This document shows, piece by piece, positions 8,425 to 17,496 of a DNA stretch of 64,000 nucleotides. Location of the stretch: contig NZ_ATVO01000007.1 of assembly GCF_000420765.1 (NCBI RefSeq), positions 124,001 through 188,000 on the forward strand. Reading direction: 5' to 3'. The position numbers and the translations under genes are program-made. The first letter of the stretch is position 1; every line of letters starts with the position of its first letter. The notes beneath the pieces are model-generated. The model was not told the origin of the DNA, did no database searches, and worked only from the letters and a program-made list of their open reading frames with translations. The stretch comes from Sandarakinorhabdus limnophila DSM 17366 (GTDB lineage: Bacteria; Pseudomonadota; Alphaproteobacteria; Sphingomonadales; Sphingomonadaceae).

Positions 8425-9083
8425 CCAAGCATCCGATCTGCCACAAAGGCATTGGCCTGGCGTTCGCGGCCAAATGTGCTCATCGGGCCGTGGCCGGGCA
8501 CGAACGCCGTTTCATTGCCCAGCGGCCACAACTTGGTGGTAATGGCTTCCACCAGATCGTTGAAATTGCCCTTGGGGAAATCAGTGCGGCCGATGTTGCC
8601 CTGAAACAGCACATCGCCCACAATGGCGAGCTGCGATGGCGCGTGGTGAAACACGACATGGCCGGGCGTGTGGCCGGGGCAGTGATAGACATCCAGCACC
8701 AGCTCGCCCACCGTCACCTGGTCGCCATCGTGCAGCCATCTGTCGGGCGTGAACGCCTCGGCGCCGGGCACGCCGTAAGCGGCGCCTTGCGCGGGGTTCA
8801 TGTCGATCCAGAACTTGTCATCGGGGTGGGGGCCCTCGATCGGCACGCCCAGATCGCGCGCCAGCACCGCGGTGAGGCCGCAATGATCGATATGGCCGTG
8901 GGTGACGAGCAGTTTCTCGATGGTCACGCCATTGTCGGCGGCGACCTGCTTCAACCGATCGAGATCGCCGCCCGGATCGGTGAAGGCGCCGCGCATGGTT
9001 TTCGTGCACCATATCAAGGTGCAATTCTGCTGGAGCGGCGTGACCGGCACAATAACGGCTTGCAGGGGCGGTTTGGCGTTCAT
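8421..9083 (-). CDS. Metallo-beta-lactamase-fold hydrolase, glyoxalase II-like
   Basis: The 220-residue cytoplasmic protein has the binuclear metal motif THGHIDH (H62, H64, D66, H67), a further histidine in CPGHTPGH, an aspartate in IVGDVLF and a histidine in PGHGP. This set is typical of the YcbL/glyoxalase-II-like group that hydrolyses thioesters such as S-lactoylglutathione. It is shorter than true glyoxalase II (about 250 residues) and lacks the C-terminal glutathione-binding domain. I prefer ATG 9083 to the upstream in-frame start at 9119, whose extra residues look unstructured. Confidence 0.85.
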   Translation of the reverse strand: MNAKPPLQAVIVPVTPLQQNCTLIWCTKTMRGAFTDPGGDLDRLKQVAADNGVTIEKLLVTHGHIDHCGLTAVLARDLGVPIEGPHPDDKFWIDMNPAQGAAYGVPGAEAFTPDRWLHDGDQVTVGELVLDVYHCPGHTPGHVVFHHAPSQLAIVGDVLFQGNIGRTDFPKGNFNDLVEAITTKLWPLGNETAFVPGHGPMSTFGRERQANAFVADRMLG

Positions 9084-9205
9084 GCCACCATCAGTGGCGA
9101 ATCCGCCGGCCCCATGCAAGCTGCCAGAAACATTGCTGTTCCGTAATGACGCAATGCGGCAATCTGCTGCTATTCATTGCGTGATTGTAATCAATGAGGC
9201 TGCGC

Positions 9206-10786
9206 ATGCAGGAAAAGACAGGCCTGCTGGCCAGTTGGCGGCAGGATGTGCCGGCGTCGATTGTTGTGGCGCTGGTGGCATTGCCCTTGTGTCTGGGGGT
9301 GGCGCTGGCGTCGGGTGCGCCGCTGATTTCGGGGCTGGTCGCCGGCATTGTCGGCGGCATTGTGGTCGGCGCCATTAGCCGGTCTGCGCTGTCGGTGTCT
9401 GGCCCTGCCGCCGGTCTCACCACCATTGTGCTGGCGGCCATTACCTCGCTGCCCACGTTCGAGGCCTTTCTGCTGTCGGTGTGTCTGGCCGGCGCACTGC
9501 AATTGCTGTTTGCGGCCTCGCGCGGCGGCGTGATTGCCGAATTCGTGCCGGGCGCTGTCATCACCGGCATGCTGGCCGCGATCGGCCTGATCCTAATCCT
9601 CAAGCAGATTCCGCACGCGGTGGGCTATGATGCCGATCCCGAAGGCGATTTCAGCTTTTTCCAGCGCGATGGCGACAACACGCTGACAGCGCTTGGCCAC
9701 ATGCTCAGCAATGATTTCCTGTGGGGCGCGGCCCTGATTGCAGCCGTCAGCCTGGCGTTCCTGTTCTGGTGGGACAAGGCCAAGCCCAAGGATGGCCGAT
9801 TGAAATTGCTGCCCGGCCCGCTGGTGGTGGTGCTGTTTGCCGTCGCCGCCAATGAAGCCTTCCGCCAGTTCGCACCCGATCTGGCCGTGGCCAGCACCCA
9901 TCTGGTGCAGGTGCCGGTGTCGGCGACGCCTTGGGCGCTGGCCGATCAGATTCGCCTGCCGGATTTCGCCACCATCACCAACACCAAGGTTTGGACGGTG
10001 GCGCTCACCCTGGCCATCGTCGCCAGCTTGGAATCGCTGCTGTCGGTGAAGGCGGTCGATGAAGTCGATCCCAAGCGCCGGGTAACCGACAAGAATCGCG
10101 AGCTGCTGGCCCAGGGCGCCGGCAACCTTATCTCCGGCCTGCTGGGCGGTCTGCCGGTCACCTCGGTGATCGTGCGATCTTCGGCCAACGTCGAATCCGG
10201 AGCAGATTCCAAATTCTCCACCATCCTGCACGGCATCTGGCTGCTGCTCGGCCTTGCCGTCATCCCGTCGGTGCTGAACCTGATCCCGCTGTCGGCGCTG
10301 GCGGCAATCCTGATCGCCACCGGCTACAAGCTGGCCAAACCGGCGCTGTTCATCCAGCGCTGGAAGCAGGGCTACACCCAGTTCGCGCCGTTCGTGATCA
10401 CCGTGGCGGCGATCCTGTTCACCGATCTGCTGATCGGCATCGGCATCGGGCTGCTGGTCGGCTTCGGCTTTGTCATCTGGCGCTCGGCAGGCAACATCAT
10501 CACCTATGTCGAATATGGTGGCACGGTGATGGTGCGGGCGCGGCGCAATCTGCATTTCATGCACAAGCCGGCGCTGGTGGAGTCGCTGAGCCGGGTGCCC
10601 GATGGTGCCGAACTGCTGATTGACCTGTCGGCCACCTCCTATGTCGATCTTGATTGCATCGATATCATCAACGGCTTTGTGAAGGCCGCCGGCTTCCGCG
10701 ATATCAATGTCAGGGTGCGCCCCGATCCGGGCCGCAAGACGGCCGCCCTGATCAACGCCCCCGTTTCCCGCGCCCGCGCCACCTGA
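9206..10786 (+). CDS. SulP-family anion transporter, probable bicarbonate/sulfate
   Basis: A 526-residue inner-membrane permease with 10-14 hydrophobic segments. SulP marks include PLCLGVALASGAP in the first helices, SGPAAGLTTIV, and ESLLSVKAVDE with GNLISGLLGGLPVTSVIVRSSAN in the core. The C-terminus (about 460-515) is a short STAS-like domain (LLIDLSATSYVDLDCI). The carbonic anhydrase gene starts 16 bases downstream. SulP-carbonic anhydrase pairs are generally taken as HCO3- uptake systems, so bicarbonate is the best guess for the substrate. ATG 9206 has GAGG at a suitable distance; ATG 9194 is possible too. Confidence 0.85.
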   Translation: MQEKTGLLASWRQDVPASIVVALVALPLCLGVALASGAPLISGLVAGIVGGIVVGAISRSALSVSGPAAGLTTIVLAAITSLPTFEAFLLSVCLAGALQLLFAASRGGVIAEFVPGAVITGMLAAIGLILILKQIPHAVGYDADPEGDFSFFQRDGDNTLTALGHMLSNDFLWGAALIAAVSLAFLFWWDKAKPKDGRLKLLPGPLVVVLFAVAANEAFRQFAPDLAVASTHLVQVPVSATPWALADQIRLPDFATITNTKVWTVALTLAIVASLESLLSVKAVDEVDPKRRVTDKNRELLAQGAGNLISGLLGGLPVTSVIVRSSANVESGADSKFSTILHGIWLLLGLAVIPSVLNLIPLSALAAILIATGYKLAKPALFIQRWKQGYTQFAPFVITVAAILFTDLLIGIGIGLLVGFGFVIWRSAGNIITYVEYGGTVMVRARRNLHFMHKPALVESLSRVPDGAELLIDLSATSYVDLDCIDIINGFVKAAGFRDINVRVRPDPGRKTAALINAPVSRARAT

Positions 10787-10802
10787 AGCTGGACCAGATC
10801 CC

Positions 10803-11441
10803 ATGAAGGAAATCGATCAACTGCTGCTGTCGAACCGGGCCTGGGCCGCTGAAATGCTGGCCGAGAACCCCGAGTTCTTCAACCGCAACGTCAACTGGCA
10901 GCGCCCGGCCTTTCTGTGGATCGGCTGTTCCGACAGCCGGGTGGCACCTGACCAGATGACGCAGGCGGTGCCCGGTGGCCTGTTCGTGCATCGCAACATC
11001 GCCAATCTGGTCTATCCCGATGATCGCAACCTGATGGCCGTGCTGGATTATGCCGTGAACGTGCTGGAAGTGGAGCATGTGGTGATCTGCGGCCATTATG
11101 GCTGCGGCGGCATCCAGGCGGCGCTGGACGGCGCGCCAGAGGGCGCGATTGCCCACTGGCTGAAACATGCCCGCCAGGTGCTGAACGATCACCGCAGCGA
11201 GATCGAGGCGCTGCCGGAAGGCGAGGAGCGGGTGAACCGGCTGGTGGAAGTGAATGTGCGCGACCAGTTGCTGCATCTGGCCGGCGCCGGCCCGGTGCAG
11301 AAGGCATTCCAGGCCGGCCGGCCGCTGTCCCTGCACGGCTGGGTCTATGATCTGCGCGATGGCCACATCAAGCCGCTGATGCGCATCGATAAGGACACGA
11401 TCCTTTCCGAAGTGCCCAAGCCGGAACGCGTGCTGGTATAA
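10803..11441 (+). CDS. can: Beta-class carbonic anhydrase
   Basis: It interconverts CO2 and bicarbonate. The 212-residue product carries the zinc ligands C42, H98 and C101 and the catalytic dyad D44-R46 (motifs GCSDSR and GHYGCGG). The core continues into a C-terminal helical region with WVYDLRDGHIK. Length and motifs fit the Can/CynT branch. Translation is probably linked to the SulP gene (16-base gap). The pair would supply cytoplasmic bicarbonate to biotin carboxylases, relevant if the 3-hydroxypropionate genes at 48-57 kb are active. Confidence 0.93.
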   Translation: MKEIDQLLLSNRAWAAEMLAENPEFFNRNVNWQRPAFLWIGCSDSRVAPDQMTQAVPGGLFVHRNIANLVYPDDRNLMAVLDYAVNVLEVEHVVICGHYGCGGIQAALDGAPEGAIAHWLKHARQVLNDHRSEIEALPEGEERVNRLVEVNVRDQLLHLAGAGPVQKAFQAGRPLSLHGWVYDLRDGHIKPLMRIDKDTILSEVPKPERVLV

Positions 11442-11444
11442 CGG

Positions 11445-11474
11445 AAAAGGGCCGCCGCGTCGCCGCGACGGCCC
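11445..11474 (-). terminator. Terminator between ridA-like gene and carbonic anhydrase gene
   Basis: An 11-bp stem with one mismatch (11449-11459 with 11464-11474) and a TCGC loop lies between the convergent gene ends. On the minus strand it is followed by TTTT, so it should end the RidA-like transcript. It may also slow plus-strand readthrough. Confidence 0.7.
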
Positions 11475-11495
11475 CTGGATTGCGTTGTGCCGCGG

Positions 11496-11966
11496 TTACT
11501 TGGCGGCGATCACCGTCAACTCCACCAGGAACTGCGGGCCAGCCAGCGCGCTGATCTGCATGGTGGTGCGGGTGGTGGTGGTCGGGTTTTCGGCATTGTT
11601 GAAGAACTCGGCGAACCCGGCGTTGAAGCCGGCGAAGTCCATCTTGCCGTCCATGCCGGGCGCAGCGACCAGATAGGCATCCATGCGCACGATGTCCTTC
11701 ATGGTCATGCCGTGCGCGGCCAGCAGTTCCTTGATCTTCTTCAGCGTGCTGATCGTCTGGGTCTTGGTGTCACCATAATCGCTGCCGCCCGGCGTGGCCG
11801 GCGAAGCGAGGTTGCCCGACAGATAGACGGTGGTGGCGCCGGCCTTGACCTTGGCGGCGGTGAGGATGCGGCCGCCGGCGGGGCCGACCTTTTCGACGTT
11901 CTGGGCGAACGCCGGTGCGGCAATCGCCATGGCCAGGGTGGCAGCTGCAAGCGTGAACAATTTCAT
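11496..11966 (-). CDS. Exported RidA/YjgF-family protein
   Basis: RidA proteins deaminate reactive enamine/imine intermediates. This 156-residue member has a clear Sec signal peptide (residues 1-21, ending PAFAQ), then a RidA fold with YLSGNLAS, TLKKIKELLAAHGM, IVRMDAYLV and ARTTMQI-like strands, so it acts in the periplasm. The conserved arginine of cytoplasmic RidA appears as TRTTMQISAL. Upstream on the same strand is a TonB-dependent receptor; a strong terminator separates them, so this gene either has its own promoter in the 90-base gap or depends on readthrough. Role in the periplasm is unknown. Confidence 0.83.
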   Translation of the reverse strand: MKLFTLAAATLAMAIAAPAFAQNVEKVGPAGGRILTAAKVKAGATTVYLSGNLASPATPGGSDYGDTKTQTISTLKKIKELLAAHGMTMKDIVRMDAYLVAAPGMDGKMDFAGFNAGFAEFFNNAENPTTTTRTTMQISALAGPQFLVELTVIAAK

Positions 11967-11986
11967 GGATCAGGTCCCCTTCGGTT

Positions 11987-12026
11987 GCAAAAAGAAGCGG
12001 GCGGCAGGATTGCCCTGCCGCCCGCT
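11987..12026 (-). terminator. Intrinsic terminator downstream of the TonB receptor
   Basis: A perfect 13-bp G/C-rich stem (11996-12008 with 12014-12026) with a five-base loop is followed on the minus strand by a stretch reading TTCTTTTTGC. It sits 30 bases beyond the receptor stop. Confidence 0.85.
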
Positions 12027-12056
12027 GTTGGCAAGCGATATCGCTTGCGCCTCCGC

Positions 12057-14780
12057 TTAGAACTTGGCGGTGGCGCGCACGTACCAGAAGCCGCCCGCCT
12101 GACCCAGCGGCGAGGAGCCGGGGTAAAGCGAACCGTTGGCCTGGCCGCCGGTGGACGGATAGGCGTTGCGGGTTTCGACATCCGGATAGTTGTTGAACAG
12201 GTTTTCGACACCGACGGCGAGACGATAATTCTCGGCAACGGTGAAGCCGGCTTCGAGATCGATGCCGATTTCGGCACCGAAGGTCTTGCCCCATTCAGGG
12301 ATACCCGCGGCTGCGTTCGGTGCCGGATACCGGGCGCGGAAGGCCACCGGATCAACCCCGGCCGGGACAGACCCGATCGGCGCGAAATAGGTGCTGAACT
12401 TGCCGAAGTAGTTGGCACGCACCGTCAGGTCGAAAGCACCGCTGGTGTAGTTGGTGCTCAGCACGGCGCGCCAGCGCGGGTTGCTATCCTCGATGTTGCC
12501 CTTGCGGGTGTTGTCGATCAGGCTCAGCACGCGGGTATCGGTCGGCCGGATGGCCGAAAGCGCGATGGTCTGACGATTGGTGACCTTGGTCCTGTTGTAG
12601 TTGATCGCCAGGCTGGAGTTGAAGCGCCCGATGCCGGTATCCGTCCGGTGCGACAACACGATGTCGAAGCCCTGGGTGCGAGTGCGGAAGCCGTTGGTGA
12701 AATAGTTCACCTGGCCCAGATCAAGCGCGGTGGGCAGGCCGAGCGCCAGCAGCGCCTGCTGGTCCGCGCCGGTCACGGTCACCGAAGAGGTGATGCCGAT
12801 ACGATCCTTCACGACGATGTTGTAGGCGTCGACCGTCAGGTTGAAGCCACCACCCGGCGTGAGCACGAAGCCGCCCGAGAAGCTGGTCGACTTTTCCGGG
12901 GACAGTGACTTGGCGCCGAAATACTGCGCCGAGATGCTGTCCGGGCGGGCGGTCTGTGTTGCCACCGGGACCGGGCTGCCCTGCGGGAAGCCGGTCTGCG
13001 TGTTCTGGGTGAACTGCTGACCCGGCGTCGGCGCGCGGAAGCCGGTCGACGCGGCACCGCGCAGGGCGATAACATCGTTGATGGCCCAACGGGCGCTGAA
13101 CTTGCCGTTGAAGGTGCTGCCGAAGTCATTGAAATAATCGTAACGGGCAGCAAGGCCGAGATCGAGGCCTTCAACCACTTCGGCTTCGAAATCGAGGTAG
13201 GCCGAATAGTTGTTGCGGCCGCCTTCAGACACGTCGCTCGGACCGAAGCCGGGGAAGCCGTTGGCGCCCACGGCCTTGGTCACGTTGAAGGTGGTGCCGT
13301 TGGCGCGCTGTACCAGTTGCGAACCATAGATGCCCGGTTCCCACGAGGCGCGGTCACCCAGACCAACCGCAAAGGCTTCACGGCGGAATTCCAGACCGGC
13401 GGCGATGAACAGCGGTTTGTACAGCCCGATGTCAGTTTCATAGCTGAAATCGGCGTTGATGTTGTATTCCTGCTGCGTGACCTTGCCGAGGTAAAAATCG
13501 GTCGGCGACGCCGGACCCAGCGACGGGTTCAGCGTGTCATACATGAAATAGCGGATTTGGTTGCGCCCGAAAGATGCGGTCACATCATACTTCAAGCCGC
13601 CTTCGGTGGAGCCCTTGTAGCCCGCGACGAACGACATATCCTCGATCGATGCTTCGAACACCGGCACGAAGCCGTTCGGGAAGATCGAAGTTTCCGTGAA
13701 GGTACGGCCGGTTTCGCTGTAGATCGGGCGGCCGGTAGAAGCCTCGGTGCCGATGCGATCCAGATACCACAGCGAGTTGATCGACTTGGAGAAGGTGCCG
13801 GTGCCCGGACGCAGCGGAATATCCTGCGCACTCACGGCGATCGGGCGGCGATAGTTGAAGTCGTTGGACTGGCGCTGCCAGCCATAGTTGCCGAACATGT
13901 AGACTTCATCGCCATCACCAACCGGAACGGCGGCGTTCCAGACCACGCGATAGGCGCGGTTGGACGGCTGGCCGAGCTGGTTGCCCGTGGGACGCGGCGG
14001 CTTGATACCGGCAGCGATCAGCGGGGCGATTTCCGGACGCGGCACCGAACGATCGAACACGTTCTGATCGATGAATTCGCCGGTGATGTTAAAGAAGCCG
14101 CCATCGCCCAGCTTGAAACCGGCGTTGGCGCTGATCTGCAGGTCTTCACCGTCGCCACGATAGGTCTGGCCATAACGAGCGGCGAGGTTGTAGCCGGAAT
14201 CGGCGCGGTTGAGGCCGATGTTGATCACGCCGGCGATGGCGTCCGAACCGTACTGGGCAGCAGCGCCGTCGCGCAGCACTTCGATGCGGCTCACGGCCGG
14301 CGAAGAGATCTGCGACAGATCGGGACCCTGCGAACCGGCGTTCAGCGAATCGCCAGCGACCTGCACCAGCGCCGAACGGTGCATGCGCTTGCCGTTGATC
14401 AGCACGAGGATCTGGTCAGCCGGCAGGCCGCGCAGGTTCGGCGGACGCACGAAGGCCGAGGCATCGCCCAGCAGGTTGCGGTTCTGGTTGAACGACGGCA
14501 CCAGCGTTTTCAGGATGCTCTGCAGCTGCGGCGACGGCTGGGCCTTGAAATCTTCGGTGGAGAAGACGTCGATCGGCACGGCGCTTTCAGACACAGTGCG
14601 GTCGGTACGACGGGTACCGGTCACGATGATCGTGGTGTCTTCCTTCGATCCTGCGGCGGCCGTTTCCTGGTCGTCGGCGGCAGCGAGGGCCGGTGCGGCC
14701 ATGCTGGCCAGCACAAGGGCGACCATCGAGGTGGCCAGCTTCAGATCGACCCTTTGGGCCTTGTCGTTCAATCGCATCAT
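12057..14780 (-). CDS. TonB-dependent outer-membrane receptor
   Basis: Product of 907 residues: signal peptide (about 1-35, ending APALAAAD), TonB-box region with TIIVTGTRRTDR, a plug domain (about 60-180, with PPNLRGLPADQILVLINGKR and GAAAQYGSDAIAGVINI), and a 22-stranded barrel ending in the aromatic C-terminus YVRATAKF. It belongs to the large sphingomonad group often annotated as iron-complex or vitamin receptors; the substrate cannot be read from sequence. I choose the ATG pair at 14780, preceded by AGGGG. An ATG at 14807 lacks a ribosome-binding site. Downstream is a periplasmic RidA-like gene beyond a terminator. Confidence 0.88.
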   Translation of the reverse strand: MMRLNDKAQRVDLKLATSMVALVLASMAAPALAAADDQETAAAGSKEDTTIIVTGTRRTDRTVSESAVPIDVFSTEDFKAQPSPQLQSILKTLVPSFNQNRNLLGDASAFVRPPNLRGLPADQILVLINGKRMHRSALVQVAGDSLNAGSQGPDLSQISSPAVSRIEVLRDGAAAQYGSDAIAGVINIGLNRADSGYNLAARYGQTYRGDGEDLQISANAGFKLGDGGFFNITGEFIDQNVFDRSVPRPEIAPLIAAGIKPPRPTGNQLGQPSNRAYRVVWNAAVPVGDGDEVYMFGNYGWQRQSNDFNYRRPIAVSAQDIPLRPGTGTFSKSINSLWYLDRIGTEASTGRPIYSETGRTFTETSIFPNGFVPVFEASIEDMSFVAGYKGSTEGGLKYDVTASFGRNQIRYFMYDTLNPSLGPASPTDFYLGKVTQQEYNINADFSYETDIGLYKPLFIAAGLEFRREAFAVGLGDRASWEPGIYGSQLVQRANGTTFNVTKAVGANGFPGFGPSDVSEGGRNNYSAYLDFEAEVVEGLDLGLAARYDYFNDFGSTFNGKFSARWAINDVIALRGAASTGFRAPTPGQQFTQNTQTGFPQGSPVPVATQTARPDSISAQYFGAKSLSPEKSTSFSGGFVLTPGGGFNLTVDAYNIVVKDRIGITSSVTVTGADQQALLALGLPTALDLGQVNYFTNGFRTRTQGFDIVLSHRTDTGIGRFNSSLAINYNRTKVTNRQTIALSAIRPTDTRVLSLIDNTRKGNIEDSNPRWRAVLSTNYTSGAFDLTVRANYFGKFSTYFAPIGSVPAGVDPVAFRARYPAPNAAAGIPEWGKTFGAEIGIDLEAGFTVAENYRLAVGVENLFNNYPDVETRNAYPSTGGQANGSLYPGSSPLGQAGGFWYVRATAKF

Positions 14781-15128
14781 GTCAGTCCCCTGGTTATAAT
14801 TCGTCATGCTCAGTCGCCGGTTGCTGCGAAGCGATCCTTCCCGCCGCTCAGCAGTTCCGGCCCTGTCAGGCCACACCGAATCGACAACCGGCCTTGGCCG
14901 CCGCCGATCCACGTTACCAACTCACTGGCAACGCCCAACGGCATTCAACTGAACAGCCCAAGTTTCAGGCTGCAAGCGGATTCCGGTGGGCTTTTTCAAG
15001 CGCCAATGCACCTGTGCCTGACATACGCCATTCGCGCACCCCAATAAATGGCCGCAGGGCTGTTGCCGCAATGATACAGTTGCCGAGCGTTGCATTGGCG
15101 CAACAGTTCGCTGCTGCAACGGGCCGCT
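14781..15128. other. Intergenic region upstream of the TonB receptor
   Basis: These 348 bases separate the receptor start from the GNAT stop. I see the receptor's AGGGG ribosome-binding site, but no recognisable operator, riboswitch, small RNA or terminator. Short reading frames on both strands have no family resemblance. Confidence 0.5.
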
Positions 15129-15686
15129 TCAGGCCGGGAATGTCTTTCCCATCGGCACGAAGCGCACCGCCACCCCGCCGCAATCCAAATCGATCGGGGC
15201 CTGGCCGGTGTAGCCATGGGCAGCATAGAAGGGCTCGCCGGGCAGAGTCGCCATCAGTTCGGTGCGGGTGAAGCCGGCGTCTGCGGCTGCGTCTTCACAG
15301 GCCTTGAGCAGTGCCGCCCCCACCCCGCGCCGGGCGGCGTGCGGCGCCACGAAGAAGGCGCGGATCTTGGCGGCATCGCGCGCCGGATCGAGCAGGCCGG
15401 ACTCGCGGCCGGCAAACTTGTCCCCGCCGAACAGCGTCGCGCGCTTGCTCCAGCCGCCGCAGCCCAATCGGTCGCCCGCGCTGTCTTCCACCACCAGATA
15501 GGTGCCATCCGCTACCAGCTCCGTATCGACGCCGAACACATGGGCGATGGCGGCTTCGGTTTCCGCAGGCGTGTAGAAACCCTGGCTTAGGATGCGGGCC
15601 GAAGCGGTGATGATGGCCTCAAGCGCCGGGATTTCGGCAGGCTGTGCCTGACGGATGTGCAGATTGGTCATGGTAGCAAGGCTCAT
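15129..15686 (-). CDS. GNAT-family N-acetyltransferase
   Basis: A 185-residue acetyl-CoA-dependent transferase. The acetyl-CoA pyrophosphate loop is visible as ARRGVGAALL (motif A), preceded by the strand AKIRAFFVAP and followed by FYAAHGY (motif B). The acceptor substrate is unknown. Its ATG at 15686 overlaps the stop codon of the upstream amidohydrolase gene (ATGA), so the two are translated from one message. A second ATG at 15671 is possible. Its physical coupling to an exported hydrolase does not by itself show a shared substrate. Confidence 0.85.
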   Translation of the reverse strand: MSLATMTNLHIRQAQPAEIPALEAIITASARILSQGFYTPAETEAAIAHVFGVDTELVADGTYLVVEDSAGDRLGCGGWSKRATLFGGDKFAGRESGLLDPARDAAKIRAFFVAPHAARRGVGAALLKACEDAAADAGFTRTELMATLPGEPFYAAHGYTGQAPIDLDCGGVAVRFVPMGKTFPA

Positions 15687-17380
15687 GCCCGATACTGGCT
15701 GCGCCCGTCCACCACGGTTTCCAGGATGGGAATGTCCTTGATGCGGTCGGACTTCACCACGGTCGGGTCTTCGCCCAGCACGACATAATCAGCCAGCTTG
15801 CCGGCGGTCAGGCTGCCCTTGATGGCTTCCTCCTTCGCGGCCCAGGCACCGTTGAGGCTGTTGATGCGGATCGCTTCCAGCACCGAAACGCGCTGGTTGG
15901 CGCCCCAGGTTTCGCCGTTCCAGCCGGTACGCGTCACCATGCCCTGGATGCCCATCAGCGGCGCGAACGGGCCGGGGAAGAAATCACTGCCGGCGCACAC
16001 CTTGATGCCGTGATCGAGGAAATCGCGGAAGGCCATGGCGTTGGCCATCCGGTCGGCCCCGTAAAATCCGAACTTGTCGCTGTTGTAATAGGCGTAACTG
16101 GTGAACGGTGCCGGCACCGCGCCCAGCGCCGCCATGCGCTTGAGCAGACCGGCATTGACCAGCGTGCAATGGGTGATCTTTGGCCGCAGATCCTTCACGG
16201 CCAGCTTCGCCTGTGCCCGTTCAAAGGCGGTGAGCGCCATGTCGATCGCCACGTCGCCATTGGCGTGGATATTGGGCTGGATGCCGGCGCGCACCACCTT
16301 TTCCACCCACGCATCCAGCACGTCCTGCGGTTCGGTGACATTGCCATAATAGGCCGGGTTGCGGCCGGCGTAGGGCGTCGAAAGCGCCATGGTGCGTTCC
16401 GAAAAACTGCCATCGGCGGTGTGTTCGGCAGTCGCGCCCAGCCGGATCCAGTCATCGCCGAACCCGGTTTTCAGGCCGGCGGCGATCATCTGGTCCACCA
16501 TGGGCCCCCAGGCTTCGTAATTCACCCGGTGCTTCAACTGCCCGGCGGCTCGCACGTCCTGAATGGCGGCCAGATCGCCGCCCTGATGGTGCACGGTTGT
16601 CAGGCCATAGCGGCTGAAGGCGCCGCTGATGTGCGCCATGCCGGCCCGCGCGCGCTTCGCCTTTTCGGCGGCATCCAGCACCGGGCGCTGGCCCTTTTCC
16701 TCGACCAGATCGATGGCGTTATCGGTGATGCGGCCCGAAAGCCGGCCATCGGGCAGGCGATCGAAGGTGCCACCGGGCGGGTTGGGCGTGTCCTTGGTGA
16801 CCCCGGCGAGCGCCAGCGCCAGGCTGTTCACGAACACGGTGTGGCCGCCGCGATGGCGCACCATCACCGGGTGGGTGGTGCTGATCTTGTCGAGATCGTC
16901 AACCGTCAACTGCCGGCCATCCTTCACCTTGGTATCGTCGTGGAAAAAGCCCTCCACCCAGAAACCGGCCGGCGTCTTTGCGGCCTTGGCCTTCAACTTG
17001 TCGATGATGGAGGCGATGGTGACGAATTCCACCTCGAACGGATTGCCTACCAAGGTTTCATACAGCAGGACGTCGCCGATCGGGTGGTTGTGGCAATCGA
17101 TGAAGCCCGGCATCACGCAGGCGCCCTTCAGATCGATCATGCGCGTGCCGGTGCCAGCCAGGCCCTTCACCGCATCATCGCCCACCGCCATGATGCGGCC
17201 GCCCTTGATCGCCATCGCCGTGGCGGTGGGCAGGGCATCATCCATGGTGATCAGCCGGCCATTGTGCAGGATCGTATCGGCATCGCGTTCCTGCGCGGCG
17301 GCACGGGCGGCCCAATTGGCCCACAGCGGCGTGGCCATGGCGACTGCAAGCAGGTGGCGGCGATTGGCATGGATGGTCAT
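15683..17380 (-). CDS. Exported amidohydrolase (YtcJ-like, amidohydrolase family 3)
   Basis: A 565-residue metal-dependent hydrolase. The N-terminus holds a twin-arginine-like signal (NRRHLLAVAMA followed by an Ala-rich stretch ending RAAAQ), pointing to a periplasmic enzyme. The beta-strand sandwich DTILHNGRLITMDD is followed by the metal motif GFIDCHNHP, an HANGDVAID block, a late GSDFF aspartate and the terminal domain GKLADYVVLGEDP. This order is characteristic of amidohydrolase family 3, whose known members act on formamides and amides; the substrate here is unknown. Start ATG 17380 begins the signal; upstream in-frame codons are not needed. It overlaps the GNAT gene by four bases. Confidence 0.86.
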   Translation of the reverse strand: MTIHANRRHLLAVAMATPLWANWAARAAAQERDADTILHNGRLITMDDALPTATAMAIKGGRIMAVGDDAVKGLAGTGTRMIDLKGACVMPGFIDCHNHPIGDVLLYETLVGNPFEVEFVTIASIIDKLKAKAAKTPAGFWVEGFFHDDTKVKDGRQLTVDDLDKISTTHPVMVRHRGGHTVFVNSLALALAGVTKDTPNPPGGTFDRLPDGRLSGRITDNAIDLVEEKGQRPVLDAAEKAKRARAGMAHISGAFSRYGLTTVHHQGGDLAAIQDVRAAGQLKHRVNYEAWGPMVDQMIAAGLKTGFGDDWIRLGATAEHTADGSFSERTMALSTPYAGRNPAYYGNVTEPQDVLDAWVEKVVRAGIQPNIHANGDVAIDMALTAFERAQAKLAVKDLRPKITHCTLVNAGLLKRMAALGAVPAPFTSYAYYNSDKFGFYGADRMANAMAFRDFLDHGIKVCAGSDFFPGPFAPLMGIQGMVTRTGWNGETWGANQRVSVLEAIRINSLNGAWAAKEEAIKGSLTAGKLADYVVLGEDPTVVKSDRIKDIPILETVVDGRSQYRA

Positions 17381-17496
17381 CGGCTGGTTCCCCCTGATGG
17401 CATCGTCGCGCCGCAAATCATGAAGTGCAAGAGGCAAGAAAAAGGGCGGGGCTGGCCCCCGCCAACCCCGCCCACTTCGCGACGAGCGAAATCAGA

